A stretch of DNA of 64,000 nt, taken from the NCBI GenBank assembly GCA_039621445.1, contig CP154956.1:80658474-80722473 (forward strand). The letters run 5' to 3'. The translations under genes and the position numbers were made by a program. Shown in pieces: positions 53,812 through 62,339 of this stretch. The DNA is from Euglena gracilis. Its lineage: Eukaryota > Euglenida > Euglenophyceae > Euglenales. The notes beneath the pieces are model-generated. The model was given only the letters and a program-made list of their open reading frames with translations, ran no database searches and was not told the DNA's origin. How positions within the stretch are numbered: position 1 is the first letter of the stretch; the number at the start of each line of letters is the position of its first letter.

Positions 53812-54774
53812 TAAGTGTCTGATAATTTTCCCCCCCCCCACGGAGCCCAAAACCAGGGGGGGGGAAATTATCGACCGGTTTTTCATTTGACAGATTTTCT
53901 CATGCCCGTGAAGGAATCACTAATGGCCCGTGGGAAGTCCCGTGGGACAGCACCTGGCAAGCGTCATATCGAGCAACGCAACAAGGGCAAATATAGCCTG
54001 CACGATGCAGGTTTTGTTGCACTTGTGTTGCAAGATTATCGAAACCGAGTGCACATCACGGACAACAGTGGGCAGATCCTGCTGCGAAAGCAGTTGAGCC
54101 AAGGCGCATTTGTGCAAGAGTGGCAGAGGACAAGTGGGGAGGAGCAGCTTTCCGCACAGCACCTGCGCAAATGGCTGTCCAAGGGTAGCACACCCGGACC
54201 AGCCGGGGAGAGTGCCGTGGACAAGGTTGAGCGGCAGCGCAATGAGGCGTTCGCCTACTTTTCAAGTTTGAAGCGAGATACTCTTAGTGGGGGTTCTGGC
54301 CGTGTGAGTCCGTTCATGAGAACAGAGGGCACCATCCATCAGTGGGTTGTGTCGCGCCGCCTACAAGGTTTTCCTAATTTCCACCCCCCCCCCCCAACGT
54401 TCCAACACTCAGGGCTGAAAGTAACTGACCGATCCGGACACTGCCTCCTCTAGTGCAGTGTTGATCTCTGACCCACCAGGGGACGAGATTGACATTGATG
54501 ACGGTCTAGACAATGAGCAGGAGCATGAGGCTCCTGCTGAACGCACCGATGCCCTCGATGCTCAACTGGCAGCCGAGCTCTTTGCTCAGCTCAACAACTT
54601 GCGTCCTCGTCGCAAGTGAGAGGGCGTCAGCGGCGATCCTTCACCTTCTCATGCTTTGCAGGCCTCGGGAATTTTTTTAGGGGGGGAAAATTATCAGACG
54701 GTTTTCCATTTCCAGATTTTGGGCCAAAATCAGGGGGGGAAAATTATCGACCGGGGAAAATTATCAGACACTTA
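53812..54774 (+). mobile_element. GATAATTTTCCCC hairpin element carrying a complete gene
   Basis: TAAGTGTCTGATAATTTTCC at 53812 is matched inversely by GGAAAATTATCAGACACTTA ending at 54774, 22 bp exact. A hairpin with C-run arms (GATAATTTTCCCC ... GGGGAAATTATC) follows the left end at 53818-53872, and three inverted copies precede the right end (54677-54772). Between lie an acceptor and a two-exon gene. No clear target duplication is seen. GGTCACGGGG/GGTTACGGGG words on both outer sides suggest insertion into another word cluster. Confidence 0.75.
53902..54619 (+). CDS. hypothetical protein, two exons, complete
   Basis: TTTTTCATTTGACAG ends at 53893 and ATG follows 8 bases later. Exon 1 is 53902-54367 and exon 2 is 54459-54619. 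The 91-base intron is GT-AG (AAG/GTTTTC; TAGTGCAG) and the phases fit (one base, then two), giving 208 residues and stop TGA at 54617. The N-terminus is basic (MARGKSRGTAPGKRHIEQRN). The middle has helix-type stretches (LHDAGFVALVLQDYRN, LSAQHLRKWLSKGS). The C-terminus is acidic (DEIDIDDGLDNEQEHE) and ends NNLRPRRK. The basic/acidic layout suggests a nucleic-acid or chromatin partner, but the family is not recognised. Skipping the intron gives a shorter frame ending in C-run-coded prolines, which is unlikely. The gene fills the element at 53812-54774, so it is probably element-encoded. Confidence 0.65.
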
Positions 54775-55175
54775 CAGTATGGGGGGTCACAGGGCGGGGG
54801 GGGGGTCACGGGGGAAGTATGCCACTTTGCAGGTAGCTGGGAGGCAACATCCATGACGTTGCATCGTGATAAAATTGGTCATTTTTTGAAAGGGAATTTT
54901 GTTAGGATTTTCTTGACCAACACGTTTTTGGGACGAAGTTTGGGCCATTTTGACAAAATTCCGTTTTGGGTGGGGAAATGCACCATTTTTTTGGCACTTC
55001 TTTCAGGGAAAAAGATTTTTGGCCATTTTTGGGTATGAAGGTGCATTTGGCGGACAAGGAAACATGAAAATTTATTGTTTTTTTTAAAAAAATGCTTTTA
55101 AAAAAGCATGGCGAAGGATTGATTCTCGGGTCACGGGGGGGTTACGGGGTGTAACGGGGGGGGTCACGGGGATGG
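54775..55175. repeat. GGTCACGGGG / GGTTACGGGG word region
   Basis: GGGGTCACAGGGC and GGGGGTCACGGGG at 54783-54815; GGTCACGGGGGGGTTACGGGG and GGGGTCACGGGGATGG at 55128-55165. In between is T-rich DNA (TTTTTTGGCCATTTT) without a supported gene, plus TTTTTTTAAAAAAATGC palindromes at 55075-55105. Confidence 0.6.
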
Positions 55176-55179
55176 TATC

Positions 55180-55440
55180 CCCTAAGAAATTTTTTTTAAA
55201 AAAAACAAAAAAAAACTCATGGAGGGTTTGGGGGAATTTTTTTGAAACTTTTTTTTTAGAAAAAAGGTCTGTTTTTGTCTTTGCAGCTTCGAAGTCCGTT
55301 AATGGTGCTGGATGAAGTGTCCAGAAAAACTAAAAAAACGTCACTTTTGATGACCAAAAAAATGACCTTAAAACTTCTTCCTCAAAAAATGGCCATTTCG
55401 CAAGGAAACAGGTCAATTTTTGCTTTTTTAAAAAAGAAAA
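55180..55440 (+). repeat. T/A-palindrome element with CTTCGAAGTCCG core, uninterrupted copy
   Basis: Reference copy for 41875-42165 and 18500-18830. Here GGTCAATTTTTGC runs straight into TTTTTTAAAAAAG and the block 55445-55795. It lacks about 28 bases present in the other two copies around GCTGG-CTTTCACAxGTGC. Confidence 0.75.
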
Positions 55441-55444
55441 CTTG

Positions 55445-55795
55445 TTTTTTGTGTTTTTTTTGAAAAAAACATATTTTTGGTTCTTTGATGACAAACAAAA
55501 AAAAACGTCAACCCTGGCACAATTCCGCATGGTGTGCCAAGGGGGAGTGATTGAAGCTGCTTCTTGCCTTTCTGCTAAGTGTTTAAAGTGAAAACACTGG
55601 CTACCATTCTTTTTACGAGAGACAAAAATTTCGCAAAATGCATTTGAATTTCGCAAATACATCATTGCCAACCTCAATTGGACGAAAAATGTCGCAATTG
55701 TCTCGGGGGCAGGCGGTACAGTTGTGATTTTCTGGGGACCCCCCCCCTGTACAACTTCCAACCCCCCCTCGGACCCCCCCTCCCCCCCCCCTGTG
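55445..55795 (+). repeat. dispersed repeat (pair with 43195-43560)
   Basis: See 43195-43560 for shared landmarks. It ends in a C-rich block, directly at the 3' end of the reverse-transcriptase relic. Confidence 0.8.
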
Positions 55796-55799
55796 CCTT

Positions 55800-56285
55800 G
55801 TCTCCCTTGGAGGCGCTCCTCTCCGCTGCTTGCCACGTGCGCAACGGTGGTGTCTACTGCTGTAGGCTTGCCATCCTGCCATGTGGCCGGCAGCAGGTCG
55901 GCGGGCCGTAGAGAGGTATCTGGATGATTGGGTACCGGAACCTCGCGCTGGACACTTTGGCCGTTTGTGGACAAGAGGTTGAATAAAGCGTCCTGGACGG
56001 CGTTGTGTCTGTTGGCAAAATTATTCTGGATGCAGCACATCTCGTGGTCACCGTGGATGTCAGTGATGCTCTGGCATCCTGCGCAAGTGCCGGTTGAGTC
56101 TGCCAGTGGCAGCCCCAGTCACCATTTCAGCCCGATGCGGTAATCTGCAGCAGCAATCGTCGTGTGGAGGGCCTCGTGGGGTGCCACTACCATCCATCCA
56201 TGACCGACACCATGGGCCTGTTTCATGAGGAGGGCCTGGCTGGCCTGGCTCTCGCAAGGTTCGGTTCAGCAGGCCGTCCACCGTG
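55800..56285 (-). pseudogene. non-LTR retrotransposon reverse transcriptase, C-terminal relic
   Basis: The minus strand reads VAPHEALHTTIAAADYRIG, then C-x-x-C-Q-S-ITDIHGDHEMCC, then FANRHNAVQDALFNLL, SVQREVPVPNHPDTSLRPAD and GKPTAVDTTVAH. The order (hydrophobic ADYRIGLKW block; C-x-x-C ... G-x-H-x-x-x-C; RHN-x-V-x-D-x-L; RPAD; G-x-x-x-AVD-x-T) is that of the C-terminal region of jockey/RTE-type elements of protists and animals. A TGA at 56121-56119 replaces what is probably Trp in the GLKW(W)LGLPL stretch. The palm and endonuclease domains are missing. Downstream it runs into the repeat at 55795. Confidence 0.7.
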
Positions 56286-56359
56286 GCACGTGATATCTGG
56301 GTCTGCCACCACCGCTGTGACGTGTCGTTTCCAGAGGCGGAAGCGAAGGAAGCAGGGGT

Positions 56360-56560
56360 GAGCAGTTTTTACTGAGAGAAATTAGGAATATACCGGTTTC
56401 GCTTTCTGGTTGTTTGGAGGAATGTTTTGTTTGAAAAACTTTGATCCAGTCATGAAAAACAGTTAACCAACAGGACTTAAAATGAACGATTTTTAGTCCG
56501 ACCCCATTGAACGACAATCACTCCCGCAATTTGCAACCAACGAGAATATAGTTTCTAACC
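56360..56560. other. upstream flank of the carrier gene
   Basis: Even-composition DNA with no repeat word. Under spliced-leader transcription no promoter need be nearby, and none is visible. Confidence 0.4.
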
Positions 56561-56574
56561 GACTCTCCTCCCAG
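56560..56574 (+). promoter_or_regulatory. putative spliced-leader trans-splice acceptor
   Basis: GACTCTCCTCCCAG ends at 56574, 16 bases before the ATG of the carrier gene. No upstream exon is evident. Euglenid mRNAs receive a spliced leader at such sites; similar pyrimidine-CAG-ATG layouts stand at 42538, 49410 and 53893. Confidence 0.6.
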
Positions 56575-56590
56575 AACCACTTCGTAAGTC

Positions 56591-59500
56591 ATGGCCGAGG
56601 GAAAGAAGAAGGGTGGCGTCGCCCAGCTTGTCCAGGACTTGTTCATTGGTGGTTCCATTGGGGCCGTTTCCAAGACAGTGATGGCTCCGGTGGAGCGCAT
56701 CAAGCTGCTTCTGCAGACCATGGATTCCAACCCCGCCCAGGAGGTCTCCTTTTGAAGGTTTCTGCGCACCCTTCCATTAGAGGAGAATCCCTGTGAGCTG
56801 ACATTCGCAGTGGAAAAGTCCAGCCCTACAAGGGGATCGGTGACTGCTTTTCACGAGTGTATGCGGAGCAAGGACCGCTTGCCTTCTGGCGTGGCAACTT
56901 GGTGAACTGCTTGCGATATGCCCCCCAACAGGGCTCCGCCTTGGCCTTCAACGATCTGCTGAACAACCTCTTCCCGAAGTATGACTCCAGGACACAGTTC
57001 TGGCAGAGTCTTGGTTCCAAGCTGTTTTCTGGCGGGCTTGCTAAACAGGCTTCTTTCTCTTCGATTCACAGCATCACAGAGTCAGCTCCAGCTCCCGAGG
57101 TTTTTTTTTGAAAACTGGTGGGGGGGCCGTCACGATGTTTTTTTGGGCGGCAAAAATGCACACGGGGTTGCAACTGCAGATGATGCAACAAAACTTTTTT
57201 GGTACTTAAGGGTAAGTCGATCCACCCAAAAAGCTGGATCCACACCTCTTTTGACCTTATTTTATGAGGAGCAAGCCGGAAAAAGAAAGGAAAGAAGGTT
57301 GGGTGTCCACAGTAAGGTGCAAAGGTGTGACACAGTGTTTTCTTGAAAGATCGGTGTTTTTTAACGAAACACGGCATTTTTGCATTTTTGGAACTTTGTT
57401 TTCTTTAGTGTTTCTCTTAAAATAAAGCGTCAACCTGGCCTTCTCTTCTATAATTGGCCCCAGGGGTGGGGTTTGGGGGGTAGTGCTGCATCACGCCCCC
57501 GGCCACACCCCCGGTGGCTTTGGATCTGAGGTCCCGAAAAAGGCCATTTTCAAAAGGGAAATTCTTGAAAACTGACCCTCCCGAGGGGGGTGCCTGCTGT
57601 GAGGTGCAGCCACCCAAGTGAGGGTGGGGAGGGAAACCTGATTTGACAAAACCCATTTCATCTCTGCATGTCTGAACCCAACCCTAAATTGGTCCGACCC
57701 CAAAACCACTGTGGCAAGCACAAAAGGTATGCCATTGCCATCTCATTTCCCAGGGCTCAAGTTCAGTGCCAGGTTTTGAGTAAATCTGGCGGAGACCACG
57801 CAAATGGTCTGCATGCCTTCCCCACCTTCCCCCTTCCCCCCCCCCTCTGTTCGAAGGGGAACAGACACCATCTCGGAACACGTTGGACATAAACAAAAAA
57901 ACACAAACAATTGTCCCAAGGATTTCAGATTCTTCCCCATGGAATTTCAAGCAACGAAACCATTTCCCCGAAAACGAGATCTCAAAGGCAAGGGGAGGTG
58001 AAAGAGGTCTGCTAATGGGGCCATTGCCAACACCATCTGCTACCCATTTGATTTCGCGCGAACCCGGCTGGCTTCCGATGTGGGTTCTGGCAAGGGCAAG
58101 TTCAACGGGATTGGTGATTGCATCATGACGACAGTGCGCCAACCAGCAGATTCAGCGTTTTTTGGATTCCTCTTCAGGGATGGTGGCAGGACTTTTGGTT
58201 GACCCCCCCCCCCGTCAGGCTGGTGATGCCGACCCCAGCCAGGGGGGGGGGGTGCCTGCCTGGGCAGGCACTCCAAGGCCATCCCGATCCGAGGCGGGTG
58301 CCCAAGCACAGACTCTGGCGCCGGGGAGCCGAAGATGACCTGTAATCAAAGGGTCACCATGAAGTGGGTGCTTCGGCTTTGAGTGACACCCTGAACCAGG
58401 CAATTGCTTAAGCACTGACCAACCCCCCCCCCCCCGGGGGTGGGTTGACTGGTTTTTTCAAAGTCACTGACTGGTTTTTGGCCCGGACCCCCCCCCGGGG
58501 GGGGGTCGGCCAGGAGTGGGCAAAAGTGGCTTGAGTGACCCCAGTGCCGAAGGCGCCGGAAAAATTTTTTGGGCTTAAAATGGCCTAAAGTGACTGGAAA
58601 GTGGCCGTTTTTCTGAGTGGCCGACCCCCCCCCCCCCCGGGGGGGGGTAGTGACTGGCTGGTTTTTTGAAAATGAGTGACTGACTGGTTTTTAAAAAAAG
58701 TGGAGTGACCCCCCTCCCCCCCGGGGGTCGGTAAGCAATTGTATGCCCTGAACCCAACCCAACCCTGGGGGGGGGGTGGCTGAGGTTGAGGTTTGCAAGA
58801 AAATCCTAAACCTCCTTTTGGACAGGTGAGATTGAGGAAACCTCAACCAGGAGGGGGGGGTCCGGAGTGCCTTGGGGTGCCAGCCCATGCAGGATGGGTG
58901 GGTGGATTTTGGGTGCTTAACTCCCCCCCCCCCAACAGGTGCCTTGGCAGCGATTTCTTTAAGACTGGGAGGGGGATCAGGCTTGTGCTAGTTGAATGCG
59001 GGGGGTGGGTGCTAGGCAGGCACCCCATAGCCCTCCAACCCGGCGCCGGAGGCGGAAAAGGCTCGGAAATGGCCCTTTTAATGAAAATTTTCGGCCCGGA
59101 CCCCCACTCCCAGGGGGTCCGGGCAGACCACACAGTCGGACAAGCATGAGGATCCCCTGCATCCACCCAGGGGCACCCCCCACCCCCCCTGCCCGGGGGG
59201 ACCAGGGGATCCACTTTTGGGGGGAACAAAGAAATTTTCGACGCTGCGCCAATGGGGAGGAAAACCCCCATCCCCTTGAGGATCCCCTTGGCCGTGTGGG
59301 GGGGGGTCCAACCCTCCCCCAGAATAGCTTCCATGACCATCCTTTTGTGCTGCAGCGTTCTGAAGCCTGCTCCAAACCACTTCCTGACTGAACCTGCTGC
59401 CATGAACAAGGGATCACAGGGCTTTACACTGGTTGGAGTGTCACTGTTGCTGGTGCCTTTGTGTACCGAGCTGGTCAACTTGGCTGCTTCAAGCAGATTC

Positions 59501-61844
59501 AGGACCTGAACCCTTACAAGAACGACAAGGGTACACTGGCCACGACAGTGCAGTTTGTTTCAGATGCCTCAAAATGGGTTTCAGTGTTTAGAATCCTCAC
59601 TTCTGGTTCCCCAAGCCTCCAAGCCTCCCCAGAGACTGGCAACCTGAGCCCCGGGTTCAGGGTAGAACGGAAATCGGCCGAACAGCCAGGGTGGTGGGTG
59701 GGGGGCGATTGGCTAGCCAGTACCCCCCCCCCCCCCGGGTCCTTAAGCAAATGCCTGCTTCCCATCCATCCCTGCCGACCCCCCCACCCCCGGGGGGGGG
59801 GTAAAGTGATTGACTGGCTTGGCCGAAAAAAGTGACTGACTGGTTTTTTCAGATTGGAAAGTGACCCCCCTCCCCCCCCCCGGGGGGGTCGCTAAGCAAT
59901 GATATGGTCTCCTCCTCCCTCCGCCGAGATTCCCTCCAACCTGGGGGGGTCAGCAACCAGGACCCCCCCCCTCAGGGTCCTGGACAAGACAAGCCTTGTC
60001 TGTCCAGCATCTTTCCCCAACGCTTCACCTCCAGTGCTGCAGGAACCATCTAGCAGAGAGGTATCCAAAATCAGGTGCTTGCGCACTGCCTTGCTTGCGG
60101 GGGCTGTCTCTGCGTTTGTTGCTGTGACTGCTGCCCGAACAGTGGTGATGCCGTTCAACTACCCCTTTGACACTGTGCGGCGACGTATGATGCTGCAGTC
60201 AGAGAAGCCCATTGAGGAGCGGCTGTACAAGGGCTCCGTCCACTGCTTCAAGGAAGTCATGCGCCTTGCACAGGCTGTTTCTCCCAACCTGTGTGTAACG
60301 CAGAGAGGGAGTGAGGCGCGTGCCAATGACATCGTTGAGTGGTGCCAATGACATCGTTGGGTGGGTGTGTTTCGGCTTGCAAACAGCATGAAAGTGAATT
60401 TTCTTGGAACAGAAGCCAACTTTCACATACCCCCCCTTATTGTCCCTTGGCCCGGCCGACGGGGGTTTTTTTTGGCTCGGCCAATGAAATTCCTTTGGTA
60501 CCCCCTTATTGTCCCCCCCCTATTGTCCGGTCGGGCCTCTCGTGGGGAGGTCGGTGGGAGAATAAGGGGGGTGGTAAGTGGGGGCAAGGGACCAATCAGA
60601 GGAGGGCACCCTCCCAAGGGGGAGGGATGCAAATGCACCTCACAGCAATGAGCACTTTTCCCCTCAGACAGGCAAAAAACCACTGGAAGTGACCCAGACA
60701 AAATTTCTTTTGGCCAGTTTCACATTTCCAGAGGCCGATCTCGATTCCAGAGGCGGACCTCCCCCCCCCCCCCCGGCCGGAGGGGGTTGTGACTGACTGG
60801 TTTCTTAAAAAAAAGTGAGCAACTGGTTTTTGGAAGAATGGTGACTGCCTTGCTTCCGGGGGGGGGGGTTGGTGAATAACTGCATGGGTGGGAGGAACCC
60901 CAGGTGGTCAGTGGCCAAAAAAACCCCTGCTGTGTTTCCCACACTTTCAAGACCCCGCGTAAACAGACAAAAAAGAGCCAGAGGCGAAACGTTGCGCCAG
61001 GCCAGCAGAAGGGATTAAAAAAGCAGCACTGCACACATCGCGGGGGTTTTGCCCTGTGTTCTTTGAGTGTCGTGTCGAACTTTCCCCTGCTTCCCCTTCC
61101 CCCAACTGCGTTTTACGGTACTTATCTGTTATCGTACGACGGACCCCCCCCCCTTTCGGTTATGGTACGACACCCTTTTTTTGGGTTACTTAGGGTTAAT
61201 TAAAGGAATAGGGTTAGGTGCGCACATGCACGTTTGCGCTACATGGCCACGTTGCGCTACATGGCCACGTTGCGCTACATGGCCGTGTAGCGCAACGTGG
61301 CCATGTAGCGCAACATGGCCATTAGCGCACCTAACCCTACTCCTTCAATAACCCCATAATAGCGCTACATGGCCATGTTGCGCTACACGGCCATGTAGCG
61401 CAACGTCAATGTAGCGCAACATGGCCATGTAGCGCACTGTAGCATGAGCGCACCTAACCCTACTCCTTCAATAACCCCATAATAACCCAGAAAAATGGTG
61501 TCGTACCATAACCGAAAGGGGGGGGGGTCCGTCGTACGATAACAGATAAGTACCCGTTTTACAATAGCCGTTCTGCGTGGGTGGGTGGGTGGGTGGGTTG
61601 ACCCCCAGGGGGAAGGGGTGGGGGTGGATGGGTTTTTTAAAAAATGTGGGTGGGCGGTTTTGAGCCCCGGGAAGAGTTCCGTCGGGAGGGGCAACCAAGT
61701 GAATCTATGGTCAGGGGGTATCAGCCTGACGGTGAAGGCTTCAAGGGCATGTACAAGGGTATGATCCCTGAGCTGTTCCGTGGCGTTGGTGGATCTCTGG
61801 TGATCGTTGCGTACGATCGCATTAAGAATTTCTTTGGCATTTAA
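56591..61844 (+). CDS. ANT: mitochondrial ADP/ATP carrier (adenine nucleotide translocase), six exons
   Basis: Exons 56591-56734, 56800-57042, 58017-58140, 59405-59547, 60094-60267 and 61734-61844 join in frame to 312 residues, the usual carrier length of about 300. It exchanges ADP and ATP across the mitochondrial inner membrane. Three P-x-(D/E)-x-x-(R/K) signatures mark the three repeats: APVERIK, YPFDFART, YPFDTVRR. The nucleotide-carrier hallmark reads RRRMML instead of the usual RRRMMM. Other family blocks: LAFWRGNLVNCLRYAPQQ, GLYTGWSVTVAGAFVYRA, FRGVGGSLVIVAYDRIKN. None of the five introns is GT-AG: CAG at +4 to +6 and CTG at -8 to -6 in introns 2-5, with intron 1 one base off. The introns hold repeats and one MITE. 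ATG follows a trans-splice acceptor. Confidence 0.96.
56735..56799 (+). other. nonconventional intron 1 of the carrier gene
   Basis: 65 bases. It begins GCCCAGG and ends CCCTGTGAGCT; CAG is at +4 and CTG at -9. The boundary is ambiguous by one base (the exon would read CCC or CCT for the same Pro). It gives MDSNP-DIRSGKV, the usual residues of the family. It is the only short intron and contains no repeat. Confidence 0.85.
57043..58016 (+). other. nonconventional intron 2 of the carrier gene
   Basis: 974 bases. It starts AAACAGGCTTCTTTC and ends GAAAGAGGTCTGCTAAT, so the ends pair over about 12 bp with G-U allowed. CAG is at +4 to +6, CTG at -8 to -6. The interior has a GGTGGGGGGGCC block and plain sequence; no gene. 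Confidence 0.9.
58141..59404 (+). other. nonconventional intron 3 of the carrier gene
   Basis: 1264 bases. It starts AACCAGCAGATTCAG and ends CTGAACCTGCTGCCATG; 11 of 12 end bases pair. Inside are GTGACTGACTGGTTTTT words with C/G runs (58440-58740), GCCTGCCTGGGCAGGCA (58253) and similar palindromes. Splicing gives TVRQQGITGLYTGW. Confidence 0.9.
58430..58745. repeat. GTGACTGACTGGTTTTT word blocks in intron 3
   Basis: TTGACTGGTTTTTTCAAAGT, GTGACTGGCTGGTTTTTTG and GTGACTGACTGGTTTTTAAA alternate with CCCCCCGGGGGGG runs, and GTCGGTAAGCAATTGTATG closes the block. Similar closers stand at 59885, 60868, 62600 and, inverted or altered, 2970. Confidence 0.7.
59548..60093 (+). other. nonconventional intron 4 of the carrier gene
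   Basis: 546 bases. It starts GTGCAGTTTG and ends GCGCACTGCCTTG. It happens to begin with GT but does not end in AG; CAG and CTG are at the expected positions. It contains the AACGGAAATCGGCC segment shared with the proline-rich gene's first intron and one GTGACTGACTGG word block. Confidence 0.88.
60430..60575. repeat. TTATTGTCCCCC unit, copy 2 (inverted to 45262-45430)
   Basis: CCCCTTATTGTCCC, CGGCCGACGGGG, GGCCAATGAAATTCC, TTTGGTACCCCCTTATTGTCC and GACCTCCCC-type landmarks are in reverse order to the other copy. The similarity of about 85% over 140 bp includes the core, so it is a true mobile copy and not only a shared word. Confidence 0.8.
61117..61554. mobile_element. 438-bp MITE with 8-bp target duplication
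   Basis: GGTACTTATCTGTTATCGT at 61117 is matched by the inverse at 61554, and the terminal repeats extend about 100 bp (GTACGACGGACC, TTTCGGTTATGGTACGACACC, AGGGTTAGGTGCGC). CGTTTTAC stands directly outside both ends (61109-61116 and 61555-61562). The centre (61225-61450) is a cluster of GCGCTACATGGCC/GGCCATGTAGCGC palindromic words. It encodes nothing and lies inside intron 5. Confidence 0.85.
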
Positions 61845-62285
61845 GGTCTCCTGAACACAGGTTTTCAGATTTTACACTTTTTTACTGGTCTTCAGTGGGC
61901 TTGGTCAATTTCTTCAGGAGTTGTTTAAACCGGGGGGCGCCTGAACATGCTTTCATTGGTCATTCCAGGTTTCCTTGAGTTTTCAATTTGAATGTGGAAG
62001 AGGAATTATTTTGGGTTTTACCTTCCAAAGGTGCTTGTGGAGCATGCTGTGGTTGCTCGCCTTCCATTCAGAAGAGAACCTGTGGATCCTTTGATCCCTT
62101 GTGTAGCAGTGCTGCCCCTATGGATTTGAGGGTTTGGCCTTCATTGGAGTGGCCATGGGAGTGTTGAGTGTTGAACAACAATTACTCAATCACTGGAAGA
62201 AAGTCACTGCACCCCCTCCCCCCCTGACTGGACAGAAGGTTTCCTCTGCCGCTGTGCGCCAAGCTGGAAAGTGCTTTTTATGATT
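61845..62285 (+). other. probable 3' untranslated region and flank of the carrier gene
   Basis: Even-composition sequence without repeat words follows the stop codon for about 440 bases, after which C/G-run repeats resume. No clear AATAAA is seen. Confidence 0.5.
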
Positions 62286-62339
62286 TTGTTCCAAAAAGCC
62301 TAAAAATTGCCAAAAAATTCATTTTCAGATGGCTTTGGG

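Larger units (their letters stand above)
60268..61733 (+). other. nonconventional intron 5 of the carrier gene
   Basis: 1466 bases. It starts GCACAGGCTG and ends CAGCCTGACGGT, 7 bp of perfect pairing around CAG/CTG. It contains the inverted TTATTGT-C(n) unit (60430-60575), GTGACTGACTGG words (60780-60870) and a complete MITE (61117-61554). Confidence 0.9.

Noticed and set aside
57043-58016. Target duplication CTGCTAA/TTGCTAA at the ends of intron 2
   Set aside because: The resemblance is explained by the CAG/CTG boundary rule and exon sequence; no such duplication is seen at introns 3-5.
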